A stretch of 48,893 bases of DNA from Planctomycetota bacterium. Lineage in GTDB: Bacteria > Planctomycetota > JAJSAM01 > JAJVHW01. Position 1 is the first letter of the stretch; each line of letters starts with the position of its first letter. The position numbers and the translations under genes are program-made. The notes beneath the pieces are model-generated. The model worked only from the letters and a program-made list of their open reading frames with translations, made no database searches and was not told where the DNA came from. Positions 21,273 to 29,397 of the stretch are shown here, piece after piece. The stretch is from NCBI GenBank assembly GCA_022072415.1, contig JAJVHW010000066.1, forward strand, positions 1 to 48,893. Direction: 5' to 3'.

Positions 21273-21415
21273 TGGACATTCATATTCCAACGTGGCTGCT
21301 CTATGCCCTATACACGTTGGGAGGTGTGCTCGCTGTTGCGGTCCTCTTCGTCGTGTGCGCCTTCGCCTTCGTTGGCTGGGTGTTTATAAAGACGTGGCGT
21401 CCACCTAACTGGTAG
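21272..21415 (+). CDS. 47-residue membrane protein
   Basis: Starts in a TGATG overlap. A single long hydrophobic segment (about 8-40) includes LGGVLAVAVLFVVCAFAFVGW. It ends in WRPPNW. One of several tiny membrane proteins in this early operon. Confidence 0.55.
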   Translation: MDIHIPTWLLYALYTLGGVLAVAVLFVVCAFAFVGWVFIKTWRPPNW

Positions 21416-21423
21416 GAGGGATG

Positions 21424-21723
21424 ATGAGCACAGACACGCCGAGCGATTGCAAGGTCAGCCAGTTCTCCAGTCGGGGATGCGAACGCGGCACGCTGGGTTG
21501 CGATGTGGTACATGGCCCACAAGTCATGATCGAAAGTCTCCGGCGCGAACTCGCCGCCGTGAAGGCCGAGCGCGACAAGTTCAAGGCGCTGGTAGAAGAA
21601 GCCGCCGACGATGTACTGGATTGGGGGAGTTATGCCAGTGACTATTTCCGCGAAAAACATGACTTGATGGGGTGCGTGAACAAATACCGTGCCGCCGCCG
21701 CGATGCGGGAGGGCAAGGAATGA
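21424..21723 (+). CDS. Coiled-coil protein of unknown function
   Basis: A 99-residue protein. The second of two adjacent ATGs is used because AGGAGG then lies four bases upstream rather than one. The centre is a charged helix (ESLRRELAAVKAERDKFKALVEEAADDV) followed by a Tyr-rich part. Such short coiled-coil proteins are common in phage early regions. Confidence 0.6.
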   Translation: MSTDTPSDCKVSQFSSRGCERGTLGCDVVHGPQVMIESLRRELAAVKAERDKFKALVEEAADDVLDWGSYASDYFREKHDLMGCVNKYRAAAAMREGKE

Positions 21724-21956
21724 ACACGAAACTTTGCGTTGCAACCTGGACCGTGATCTTCACGGCAGGGATTCTGCTCGCGCTTGTTGTGGTAGGCATG
21801 GCCGGGCTCTATGTGATGCACTTCATTGATGAGGCTTTTGGCGTGCCGGCGGCGCTGGTTCTTTTGATAACGGGAGCAATCATCTGGTTCTTTGGGCTGA
21901 TGGGCCACTGTCTAGCTGTGGACCATTGCAAAGGCAGAAGGAGCGACGACACATGA
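21720..21956 (+). CDS. Two-span membrane protein
   Basis: A 78-residue protein in an ATGA overlap. Two helices are visible: about 8-34 (TVIFTAGILLALVVVGMAGLY) and 41-64 (VPAALVLLITGAIIWFFGLM). The end is basic and hydrophilic. Function unknown. Confidence 0.6.
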   Translation: MNTKLCVATWTVIFTAGILLALVVVGMAGLYVMHFIDEAFGVPAALVLLITGAIIWFFGLMGHCLAVDHCKGRRSDDT

Positions 21957-22009
21957 TCTCCTATCTCTGGTTCCTGCTACTTATGTGGATTACTACGTGG
22001 GGGTGGTGA
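21953..22009 (+). CDS. 18-residue membrane micropeptide
   Basis: The frame MISYLWFLLLMWITTWGW starts in an ATGA overlap and its TGA is one base before the next ATG. It is almost wholly hydrophobic, with four Trp. Too short for usual gene callers; the coupling and composition are the only support. Confidence 0.4.
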   Translation: MISYLWFLLLMWITTWGW

Positions 22010-22010
22010 T

Positions 22011-22406
22011 ATGAGTAGAAGCGGGTATTCATCCGATCTGGATAATTGGGATTTGATTAGGTGGCGCGGCCGAGTTGCTTCCGCTATGCGCGGTAAACGC
22101 GGGCAAAGATTGTTGCTGGATATGCTTGCGGCACTGGACGCATTGCCTAACAAGCGACTGATAGCTGGGGATTTTGAACGCGACGGCGAGTATTGCGCTC
22201 TCGGTGCGCTTGGGCATATGAAGCACATGGACCTTTCAACTGTTGATCCAGAGGAGCCAGAGGAAGTCGCCGCCGCTTTCGATATTGCTACACCATTAGC
22301 GCAAGAAGTCGTTTTTATGAATGACGAGGCGGGCTTCTACAACGAGACGCCAGAACAACGGTATTCGCGTATGAGAGAGTGGCTAGTGAAGCACATTAAG
22401 CCATGA
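22011..22406 (+). CDS. Phage protein of unknown function
   Basis: A 131-residue protein with GGTGGTGAT before its ATG. It contains QRLLLDMLAALDALPNKRLIAGDFERDGEYCALGALGH, a pattern I have seen in phage accessory proteins of unknown role. The C-terminus ends in EWLVKHIKP. Coupled to the downstream lipoprotein gene. Confidence 0.6.
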   Translation: MSRSGYSSDLDNWDLIRWRGRVASAMRGKRGQRLLLDMLAALDALPNKRLIAGDFERDGEYCALGALGHMKHMDLSTVDPEEPEEVAAAFDIATPLAQEVVFMNDEAGFYNETPEQRYSRMREWLVKHIKP

Positions 22407-22684
22407 CCCGCCTCATCCTCGCGCTGGCGGTAGTGTTGGGTGGGTGTTCGGATGAGCCCGAACCAAACGCGATCCGATACTCAGAGGCTAGTGGGGATTG
22501 GGTACTCGAAAGTGCGGCCGGGACTGTAATTGAACAGCCGAATGTCGATGGAAGCGTCCAACGATGGGATGCCTCCGCACAGTCAGTAAACAAGTCGTGC
22601 ACTGTAGAAGATTTGTCCGCGATGGCGCAGGAGCATGGTTACTACATTTTCCTTCTGCCGGCGCCAGTATCAAACAGTATGTAA
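22403..22684 (+). CDS. Small lipoprotein
   Basis: A 93-residue protein beginning MTRLILALAVVLGGC; LGGC is a lipobox. The mature part is acidic and beta-rich. Placed immediately before excisionase, far from the lysis genes; may be a lysogenic or early envelope protein. Confidence 0.6.
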   Translation: MTRLILALAVVLGGCSDEPEPNAIRYSEASGDWVLESAAGTVIEQPNVDGSVQRWDASAQSVNKSCTVEDLSAMAQEHGYYIFLLPAPVSNSM

Positions 22685-22687
22685 CAC

Positions 22688-23080
22688 ATGCTCCTGACCA
22701 CCGCCGAAGTCGCTGAACGCCTGCGGATCTCCCCGCGCTCCGTGCGCCGGCTGGTGGACGCCGGGCTGCTCAAGACGGTACGATGCGGCGCCTCAGCGCG
22801 CTCAGATCGGGTGCACCCCGACGACCTGCAGGACTACATCAACAACGCGCGCGGACTACGGGGGTCCGTATGCCAGTCAGACGCAGAGGCGACGTCTGGT
22901 GGGTCGACATCCAGATCGGCGGTCAACGCATTAGACAATCTGCTGGCCCGGGAGCTACCAGGGAAGAAGCCAAGAAACTCGAAGCGCAGATCCGCGCCAA
23001 GCACCGGCGGGTCCAACGTGGTGCCCATACACTCGACGACGCCCTCGCCCGCTGGCTCGACGGTGAAGCCCGTAGCCTGA
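22688..23080 (+). CDS. Excisionase/AlpA-type HTH protein with C-terminal overlap into int
   Basis: A 130-residue protein. The first 55 residues (LLTTAEVAERLRISPRSVRRLVDAGLLK...) form a MerR/AlpA-like winged helix as in phage excisionases, directing the direction of integrase. The C-terminal 70 residues continue for 211 bases inside the integrase gene in another frame, ending in a Ser/Pro-rich tail. The overlap is unusually long, so the tail may be functional or merely an untrimmed extension. Confidence 0.65.
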   Translation: MLLTTAEVAERLRISPRSVRRLVDAGLLKTVRCGASARSDRVHPDDLQDYINNARGLRGSVCQSDAEATSGGSTSRSAVNALDNLLARELPGKKPRNSKRRSAPSTGGSNVVPIHSTTPSPAGSTVKPVA

Positions 23081-23796
23081 AGTCCCGCAAGCAGCTGCTT
23101 TACCACGTCGCGGTGATCCGGCCGTTCTGCGCCGGCAAGCTCTTGGTCGAGGCCCCGGATGTCGCGGAGACCTTCACGAAGAAGTACCGCGACAAGGTGA
23201 CGAACTCCACCATCAACCGCAAGCTCGCCATCCTGCGCCGGATCTGCCGGCTGGCCTACCGGGTCTGGCACTGGCTGCCGGAGCCCATCGATCAGAGGAT
23301 CATCATGCTCTCGGAGATCAACAAGCGCGGGACCTTCCTGCGCGCCGCCCAGGTGGAAGAACTCGCCAGGGCGTGCGCCGAGCCGGCGGCGGCCGACATG
23401 ATCCGGCTGGCCGCGTTCACGGGGCTGCGGCGCTCCGAGCTGTTCCGCGCCGAGTACCACGACGGCCTGCTCTACCTGGCGGAGACCAAGAGCGGGAAGC
23501 CGCGGGCCATCCCGGTGCCGGAGCGTGTGCGCGCGATCGCCGCCCGGCTGCCGCTGCCGATCACGCCGACACACCTCCGGAAGCACTTCGAAGCCGCCCG
23601 TAAGGCCGCAGGGCTGGCGGTCCGGTTCCACGACCTGCGGCATACCTTCGCCTCGCTCCTCATCCAAGCGGGCGGCTCGCTCGCCACGGTGCAGGAATTG
23701 ATGGGGCATTCGACCATCGCGATCACGAAAGACCTGTACGGGCACCTCGAGACCGACCACCTTGCAAAAACCGTGCGGCTGCTCGACAAACTGTGA
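22870..23796 (+). CDS. int: Tyrosine-recombinase integrase
   Basis: A 308-residue integrase. A short arm-binding N-terminus (RRGDVWWVDIQIGGQRIRQS), a core-binding domain (about 54-140) and the catalytic domain are present. Catalytic residues are Arg187 in FTGLRRSE, His254 and Arg257 in HDLRHTF, His280 in LMGHST and nucleophile Tyr290 in KDLYGHL. It lies next to the tRNA-Ser-type attachment core at 23865. The start at the internal ATG 22870 gives the normal family N-terminus. Confidence 0.93.
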   Translation: MPVRRRGDVWWVDIQIGGQRIRQSAGPGATREEAKKLEAQIRAKHRRVQRGAHTLDDALARWLDGEARSLKSRKQLLYHVAVIRPFCAGKLLVEAPDVAETFTKKYRDKVTNSTINRKLAILRRICRLAYRVWHWLPEPIDQRIIMLSEINKRGTFLRAAQVEELARACAEPAAADMIRLAAFTGLRRSELFRAEYHDGLLYLAETKSGKPRAIPVPERVRAIAARLPLPITPTHLRKHFEAARKAAGLAVRFHDLRHTFASLLIQAGGSLATVQELMGHSTIAITKDLYGHLETDHLAKTVRLLDKL

Positions 23797-23821
23797 TCTG
23801 GAGGGCCCGGCGGCACGTTTG

Positions 23822-24022
23822 GCGTCACACTTCCTGTGCGTACGATGAGGTTTCGAGCGTAAGGTGGCGGAGAGGAAGGGATTCGAACCCTTGAGGCCGC
23901 GAGGCCCGCCGGTTTTCAAGAGCGGCGTGTCAGCAAACAGCGCCCCTGTCCCGCCGTCCTGGCGTGCTTTTGCGGCCCCTCACGGCGTTTCCGGACTGTG
24001 ACGCGTCACAATTTGCGTCACA
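23822..24022. promoter_or_regulatory. Putative integrase arm sites and palindrome flanking the core
   Basis: gcgtcaca is found at 23822-23829 on one side and at 24003-24010 and 24015-24022 on the other. The middle one is within the perfect 14-base palindrome tgtgacgcgtcaca (23997-24010). Repeats bracketing the crossover core are what phage attP sites have for integrase, IHF or excisionase. No protein binding is shown. Confidence 0.45.
23865..23921 (-). other. attP core: 3' half of a tRNA-Ser gene
   Basis: On the minus strand the sequence is the 3' half of tRNA-Ser (TGA anticodon): CTTGAAAACCGGC (anticodon loop and stem), a long variable arm, AAGGGTTCGAATCCCTT (T arm) and CCTCTCCGCCA. The 5' half is absent: the base pairing of the anticodon stem fails on the phage side. 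Phages often carry this half so that integration restores the host tRNA. Both flanks are phage genes (integrase and tail fibre), as in a circular phage genome or between tandem prophages. Confidence 0.8.
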
Positions 24023-24024
24023 CC

Positions 24025-25533
24025 CTACCGCCGCGCCCACTCCCACCCAAGCGTCGCCACCCGGTAGTTGTCCGCCGTCGCGATGTTCGCCCGGCCCCGG
24101 ATCTGCGCGGAGGTATTCGTCAGGATGGTCAGCGGCATGAATACCACGTCCCCGGCGGCGGCGTTGAGCGTGGCGAGCGGCGAGGCGGTCTGCGAGGGGG
24201 CCTGATCGCTCGCGTTCGGCGAGGAAATGTAAGCCTGTACGGAGCTGCTGGCGTCGAAGGCGAAAACATTGATCCGCGCCTCCACGACGTAGCCGGTCGG
24301 CACCGTCAGCGTGTCGGTGCGCGCCGCCGTCGTCAGCGTGTTCGTCAGATTCACATCCAGAGGCGGCGTGGTCCAGAGCACCTTGATGCCCCCGCCGGCG
24401 GTCTCCGTGGCGTAGAAGGCCTTCAGGTTGCTCGAGCCGTCGTTGTACACGCTCCCGATGAGGCGGTAAGCCGTGTACCCGGCCGGCTTGTTCGCGCAGG
24501 TCGTCGAGGTATCGAATCCCGCGTCGATCGAGCCGTCGGCATCGGCGCGGATGAGGCAGACGTGATACCAGGTCGAGGAGGCCTCCGCGCCCGTGAACAT
24601 CCCGCCCTGATTCGTCCCGACCGCCCAGGCGGCGTCCATACGCTTGGTCATCGTCGCGGATAGCCGCAGCATATAGGTGTTGGTGCTGTCCGCGGCCACC
24701 CCGGTGGCGATGTCGATATCGTTGTTGGCGTCGGTGCCGTTGTTGGCGAGCACCAGCCCTGAGATCTGGCTGGCCAGATCCCGCATCGGCACCGCGTGCA
24801 GCGCATTGGAGGGCTCCCCGGAGAGCACCAGCCCGCCGGTCATCGTCCCGCCCGCCAGCGGGAGCAGGAGCGCATCGGCGGTGTCGACATAGGTCTTCGT
24901 CGCCGCGTGATTGGCCGAGGACGGCGCCCCGGAGAGCGTCAGCAGCCCCGTCATCGTGCCGCCCGCCTTCGGGAGCTTCTCGCTGTCGAGCTCGGCGAGC
25001 GCGGCCTGTACGTTGGTGGAGGCGATGTCTCCGGTGGCGCTGGAGGTCACTGAGGAGGCGGTGATTGCACTTGCGGCCTCGGCGATCAGGATCCACTTGC
25101 CGGCCGCGAGATCCGTGGCGAAGGTCCCGGAGGTGTGCGCCACCGCGCAAATGTAGGTATCCCCGCTCTCCGTCACGACGTCGCGGACGGCATAAACCGT
25201 CGTCGTCAGCCAGGCGCCGCGCAGCTCCCAATCCGTGGAGCCGATGAGCTCCAGCGTGTCCGTGCTCAGGGTGTGCGGCTCTACGATGCCATCCTTCAGC
25301 GCATTGTCGGACCGCTGGATCGCCTGCAGGTTGTCGTTGAGCGCGCCGATCGAGGTCTGGATGGCCGCCAGCTCGGTGTCGAGCGCCGCCGTGCGGATCG
25401 TGGAGCGCCCGGAGACCGCGCTGGCCTCCTCCGAGGCGAAGTTGATGGTCGGCGTGTAGTCCGGCGCAAAGGCGGCGTAGGCGCCCACAGTCGCCAGGGC
25501 AATGATCAGGGATGGTAGAAGTCGGACTCTCAT
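24025..25533 (-). CDS. Tail fibre-like protein with signal-like N-terminus
   Basis: A 502-residue protein with AGGAGG upstream. It starts with a hydrophobic segment (LLPSLIIALATVGAYAAFA) like a signal peptide or anchor. Next is a coiled stretch, then GTFATDLAAGKWILIA, a motif repeatedly seen in phage tail fibres. It has repeats of the kind LPKAGGTMTGLLTLSGAPSSANHAATKTYVD and a nearby degenerate copy with GGTMTGGLVLSGEPSNALHAV. The C-terminal half is beta-rich. Last gene on the structural block, next to attP. Confidence 0.75.
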   Translation of the reverse strand: MRVRLLPSLIIALATVGAYAAFAPDYTPTINFASEEASAVSGRSTIRTAALDTELAAIQTSIGALNDNLQAIQRSDNALKDGIVEPHTLSTDTLELIGSTDWELRGAWLTTTVYAVRDVVTESGDTYICAVAHTSGTFATDLAAGKWILIAEAASAITASSVTSSATGDIASTNVQAALAELDSEKLPKAGGTMTGLLTLSGAPSSANHAATKTYVDTADALLLPLAGGTMTGGLVLSGEPSNALHAVPMRDLASQISGLVLANNGTDANNDIDIATGVAADSTNTYMLRLSATMTKRMDAAWAVGTNQGGMFTGAEASSTWYHVCLIRADADGSIDAGFDTSTTCANKPAGYTAYRLIGSVYNDGSSNLKAFYATETAGGGIKVLWTTPPLDVNLTNTLTTAARTDTLTVPTGYVVEARINVFAFDASSSVQAYISSPNASDQAPSQTASPLATLNAAAGDVVFMPLTILTNTSAQIRGRANIATADNYRVATLGWEWARR

Positions 25534-25601
25534 GCGGGGGATCCTCCTGCGCCTGAGTATATGGAGGCTGGATCCGCGTAGCGCGACTGAGCGGCGCTGG
25601 C

Positions 25602-25607
25602 TATAAT
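25602..25607 (+). promoter_or_regulatory. -10 box (TATAAT) for the 48-residue plus-strand gene
   Basis: A perfect TATAAT lies seven bases before an ATG on the plus strand, against the direction of the surrounding late genes. No good -35 is seen. The distance means the message would have almost no leader. Confidence 0.4.
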
Positions 25608-25613
25608 CCGGCC

Positions 25614-25760
25614 ATGAGCGCGTTCAATGCCGGCCTGCAGGCCGCCGTGAATATCTCCCTGGGGATCATCGTATTCGGCATCACCGGCCGATTTGTTGCA
25701 TTCCTGCAACGCAGGATGAAGGACGGCAGGTTGAAGCGCATCCTGCTGCGCCGCCTCTAA
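25614..25760 (+). CDS. Opposite-strand 48-residue membrane protein (moron candidate)
   Basis: A small protein (MSAFNAGLQAAVNISLGIIVFG...) with one membrane helix at about 9-30 and a strongly basic tail (RRMKDGRLKRILLRRL). It is oriented opposite to its minus-strand neighbours, has TATAAT seven bases upstream, and its stop overlaps the convergent stop of the gene at 25757. A separately transcribed gene among late genes is the pattern of lysogenic-conversion morons. No homologue recognised. Confidence 0.5.
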   Translation: MSAFNAGLQAAVNISLGIIVFGITGRFVAFLQRRMKDGRLKRILLRRL

Positions 25761-28189
25761 CCCCCCTCCATCGCTTCCATAATCGCCCTGGAACCGGCGG
25801 TGCTCGCCGGGACGGTCAGGCGCGGCAGTAGTTTCCTCGCGGCCTGCTCGGCGATCTCCGGGCGGACAGTCAACAAGGCTTCGATGACGCGGTTCCCCAC
25901 CTTCGTATAGGGCAGCGAGGCGCCCGCAATCGTGGCCGCGGTCCCGGTCGGCTCCAGCATCATGGCGCCTATGGCGGCGAGATTCGCGCCGCGCCCGGCC
26001 GTGCCCGAGTCCGGGATCCGGTTCGGCAAGATCGCCTTTGCCGACTCGGCGAACCGCTGCAGCATCATCTCGCCGGCGGCGAATTTCCGATCGCGCACCG
26101 ACTTGTCGGCGTTCTTGATGGCGCTCACCAGCATCGCCGGAGTGAAAATGCCGTCCTTCGCCGCCTCGGAGGATGCCGCCCTCTCCACGAGACCGAGCGT
26201 GGCATACGATTGATCAATCTTGCGCAGCACCGGCTCCAGCACCGGGTTGGTGCGCTTGATCGCATCGCGCATCGCCGTGCGCACCTCCTCCAGCGCCGTG
26301 CCGAGCAGGCGTTCGTCCGCGCTCGAGGAATGCAGGTAGCTTTGCCCGATCCGCCTCATCTCGGATTCCGCCGCCTTGAGCGACACGCCATCCATACTGC
26401 CGGCGGGCGAGAAGCGGCTGAGGAACGCGCCCTTGACGATGCTGTTGAACTGCTTCCACCGCTCCCCGGGGAGGCTCTTGGCCAGGCCGGCGATCTTGCC
26501 GAGATCCTGCGCCAACTGACGATCCGCTTTCAGGCTCATCTGCGAGAGCACGTCGTCATACTTCTGCCCGACGATCTCCTGCAGTTTGCCGATCGCCTCC
26601 CGGCTGATCGGCGTATTCGGATCCAGCGACCGCACGCTGTCATCGATGGCCTGCAGGGGCTCAAGGACCTTGTTCATCGCGGCGCGCGCGAAGTCCTCGA
26701 CGGCATCGTGTTGCCGATCAGCAACGAAATCGCCCACCACCGGGGCAGACGTGGCCTTGTCTTCCGCGGCCTTGACCAATCCGCCCAGCATCTGCCCCGG
26801 GGTCATGCGTATGCCAGCCCCGCGCAGCTCGTTGACCTCGCGGATACGATCGACGAGTTTCTTACTGGGGCCGAGCACGGCATCGTCAGGGCTCACGGTG
26901 CTGCGCGACAGCAGCGGGGACAGCACGCGCCCGATCGCATTCGTCAGGGCCTTGCCCGCCATCCCTCCGGCGGCGCCGGCGGCGATATTGGTCACGGTTT
27001 CCTTGGTGCTTTCCGACGGCAGCAGCGCATTGGCCGCGGCACCGGCTGTTGCGGCCCCTGCATAGGATGCCCCGGCCGGGCCGGCAAGGAGCGCGGGGAC
27101 GGCCACCCCGACCATTTCCCCGGCCTTCCCCGCGGGGGTGTCGGTCAACGGCTTGTCGAGCGCGCGCTTCTCCGCCGCCTCTCGCTGCAGGGACGCGACG
27201 GCATTCTCCGGCAATACCTTCCCGGTCGCCTCAAGAATGGGGCCCGCGAAGGGGATCAGTTTCGCGGCATCGCTCGTGACGAGTTCCGCTGCGCGCTGCT
27301 TGGCGCCGAGCGCGACATCCGTCATGCCCTTGCCGACACCCTCCAAGAGTCGCTGCCACGCGGGGATGCCCTCCGTCGGCGAGTATTCCGGCGCGTCACC
27401 GCTCAACCTGGCCAGGATCGCCGGATCGGTGACGGGGGCGGGCCGCGCGTTTTGCGCATCCAGTCTCTGGACCAACGCCGGATCGGTGATTGCCCCCGGC
27501 GTTGCCGCACCCTCGGTCGCGGCCGGCGATGGCGCGGCGTTCAATCTGGCCAGCAACGCGGGATCCGTGACCGGCTGCGGCGCCGGGGGCGATCCTTCGG
27601 CAGCCGCCGCCGGCGGCACGAGGAAGTTCAGGGCCGCGTCCGCCGCGCGCGCCAGCATGCCGGGCTGCTCGGCGCCCGTGTCGGGCGCTCCGCCGTCGGC
27701 GATCCGCTGGTAGACGCTGCGGAATTTCTGCCCGTACTCCGGATCCGTGGCGTAGCCGAGCGCGGCCATGTTGGCGCCGTGGGAGGCCGGGTCCGTCGCC
27801 GTGCCGGCCAGTCCGGGCAGGTAGCGGCCGCCGCTGATCAGATCCGCGTAGTCGAGAAAGGACTGCTCGGGGCTCTCGTAGGCGCGGAAGGAGTCCGTCA
27901 CGCGCTGCATCTGGCCGTCCATGAACTCGGAGGTGGGGAGGCTCTGGCCCTGGCCCTTGATGCCGAAGAAGTTGTTGCCCGGGGCGCTCTTGCCCCAGCC
28001 GGTTTCGAGCGCGGCCTGCGCCAGGATGGCATTCGGATCGATGCGCTGACCGGTGCGCTGGAAGATCCGATCGCTCGCGGCCTGCGCGAAGGGCCGGAAC
28101 TGCGCAGCGAACTCGCCGCTGCCGCCGCCGGGCTGCATGGGGGCGCCCTCCAGGCGCGCAATCAGTGCCGGGTCGGTGACGGGCGTCAT
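25757..28189 (-). CDS. Large ejection/internal virion protein with glucosaminidase domain
   Basis: An 810-residue protein. Residues 25-170 form an FlgJ-type N-acetylglucosaminidase domain, with ILAQAALETGWGKSAPGNNFFGIKG (catalytic Glu62) and later GYATDPEYGQKFRSVYQRI. A motif TDPAL[IVL]xRL is repeated four times (about residues 5-13, 210-218, 233-241 and 251-259). A hydrophobic Ala/Gly segment (about 350-400) and a long helical C-terminus follow. It is coupled to the upstream gene (ATGA). In short-tailed phages such proteins leave the capsid during infection and open the peptidoglycan. Confidence 0.85.
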   Translation of the reverse strand: MTPVTDPALIARLEGAPMQPGGGSGEFAAQFRPFAQAASDRIFQRTGQRIDPNAILAQAALETGWGKSAPGNNFFGIKGQGQSLPTSEFMDGQMQRVTDSFRAYESPEQSFLDYADLISGGRYLPGLAGTATDPASHGANMAALGYATDPEYGQKFRSVYQRIADGGAPDTGAEQPGMLARAADAALNFLVPPAAAAEGSPPAPQPVTDPALLARLNAAPSPAATEGAATPGAITDPALVQRLDAQNARPAPVTDPAILARLSGDAPEYSPTEGIPAWQRLLEGVGKGMTDVALGAKQRAAELVTSDAAKLIPFAGPILEATGKVLPENAVASLQREAAEKRALDKPLTDTPAGKAGEMVGVAVPALLAGPAGASYAGAATAGAAANALLPSESTKETVTNIAAGAAGGMAGKALTNAIGRVLSPLLSRSTVSPDDAVLGPSKKLVDRIREVNELRGAGIRMTPGQMLGGLVKAAEDKATSAPVVGDFVADRQHDAVEDFARAAMNKVLEPLQAIDDSVRSLDPNTPISREAIGKLQEIVGQKYDDVLSQMSLKADRQLAQDLGKIAGLAKSLPGERWKQFNSIVKGAFLSRFSPAGSMDGVSLKAAESEMRRIGQSYLHSSSADERLLGTALEEVRTAMRDAIKRTNPVLEPVLRKIDQSYATLGLVERAASSEAAKDGIFTPAMLVSAIKNADKSVRDRKFAAGEMMLQRFAESAKAILPNRIPDSGTAGRGANLAAIGAMMLEPTGTAATIAGASLPYTKVGNRVIEALLTVRPEIAEQAARKLLPRLTVPASTAGSRAIMEAMEGG

Positions 28190-29397
28190 AGGCGATACCA
28201 CGTTCCGCCGATCTTCTGATAGGTCACTCCATCCAGCACCTTGGTCTGTTCGACCTGCTGCCCCGGCGCCGCGTAATCCACAAGCACATTCTGCGGGCTG
28301 AGGCCGTACTGATTCGCGAGCTGCGTGTAAACGCCGGTCAAGCGATCAAAGCCCTGTTTCTGCGCCGTGTAGATGCTGCTGGCCTCGCTGAGGAACTGTT
28401 GCCGGAGATCGGGCGGCAGGCGCTGGCCGGTGAGGATGCGCTGCACGGCGCCCTGAATGCGATCGCCGAAAGACCCGGAGGCGGCCGCGGTGGCGAACTC
28501 GCTCTCGCGCACCACCGAGCCCGGGTCCAGCAGCTTCACGTAGGCATACAACAGCGACATATCCCCGGCGCCGGTATCGCTGGTCGCCTGGATCTTCGAG
28601 TAGGCGTCCTGCACTGTGCGGAAGTCCTGCGTCAGCTTCGTGTACTCATCCCGCAGCTTGTTTTCCTGTTCGAAGGCCTTCGGCGCGTTCTGCGAGGCGC
28701 GCGCCTCCGGCGGGAGGGGCTGCACATCGCCGGCGCGCTCGTTGAGCAGCACCCCGTTGGCGGCGCTGTACTTCGGCGCGGTGTACACCGGCTTGGTCGG
28801 ATTGCTGAGGTCGAGCAGATTGCCGTCGACTGTTTCAAAGCCGGCCTTGCGGGTCTCCGCGCCGAGCTTCGCCTGCTGCGCCTGCTCAGTGCCGACCTTG
28901 GCCGCTCCCAGCGGCGTCATGCCGGCGCCACCGCTCGCGGTGTTCAGCAACATGTCGCCCTGCACGGCAAACGGCGTGTACGGCTCCTCGCTCAGCACGG
29001 ACAGCACCCGATTCAGTTGATCGTTGCCGGCGCCGCCGGTAGCCATGTCGGTCGCCTGGCGCTTCAGGCCGATGTTCTGCAGATCCTTCAGGTTCGTCGT
29101 GTAGTCCGCCGGGTCGATGTTCTCGGTGGCCTGATACAGGGCGGCCAGAGCCGGGGAGTGCGCGCCGAGATCCGGAACGCCCGAGAACTCCTGCGGGATG
29201 CGCTCCCGGGCTTGATTCATGAGTTGCTGGCCGCGGGTCTTCTCCCGGTTCAGCATGGCCCCGCTGCCCTGGTAGTCGACCGAAGCGAGCGCGCGCAGCG
29301 TATCGTTGTAACTGTCGTCATACCCTCCCCCGCCGCCGAAGGACTCCAGGGCGGCCACGATCCCGGGCCGGGCGGCCGAATAGGCGCGCGTTCTCAT
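28186..29397 (-). CDS. Putative internal virion/ejection protein
   Basis: A 403-residue protein starting MRTRAYSAARPG at an ATGA overlap. It is helix-rich and Gln/Ala-rich (for example REKTRGQQLMNQARERIPQEF and QQAKLGAETRKAGF). A glycine run lies near residue 22. The end is DGVTYQKIGGTWYRL. It sits between two other ejection-type proteins in an uninterrupted coupled series, so a virion role is likely; family not recognised. Confidence 0.65.
   Translation of the reverse strand: MRTRAYSAARPGIVAALESFGGGGGYDDSYNDTLRALASVDYQGSGAMLNREKTRGQQLMNQARERIPQEFSGVPDLGAHSPALAALYQATENIDPADYTTNLKDLQNIGLKRQATDMATGGAGNDQLNRVLSVLSEEPYTPFAVQGDMLLNTASGGAGMTPLGAAKVGTEQAQQAKLGAETRKAGFETVDGNLLDLSNPTKPVYTAPKYSAANGVLLNERAGDVQPLPPEARASQNAPKAFEQENKLRDEYTKLTQDFRTVQDAYSKIQATSDTGAGDMSLLYAYVKLLDPGSVVRESEFATAAASGSFGDRIQGAVQRILTGQRLPPDLRQQFLSEASSIYTAQKQGFDRLTGVYTQLANQYGLSPQNVLVDYAAPGQQVEQTKVLDGVTYQKIGGTWYRL

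Noticed and set aside
23865-23921. A functional tRNA-Ser gene
   Set aside because: Only the 3' half is present; the acceptor 5' strand, D arm and one side of the anticodon stem are missing.
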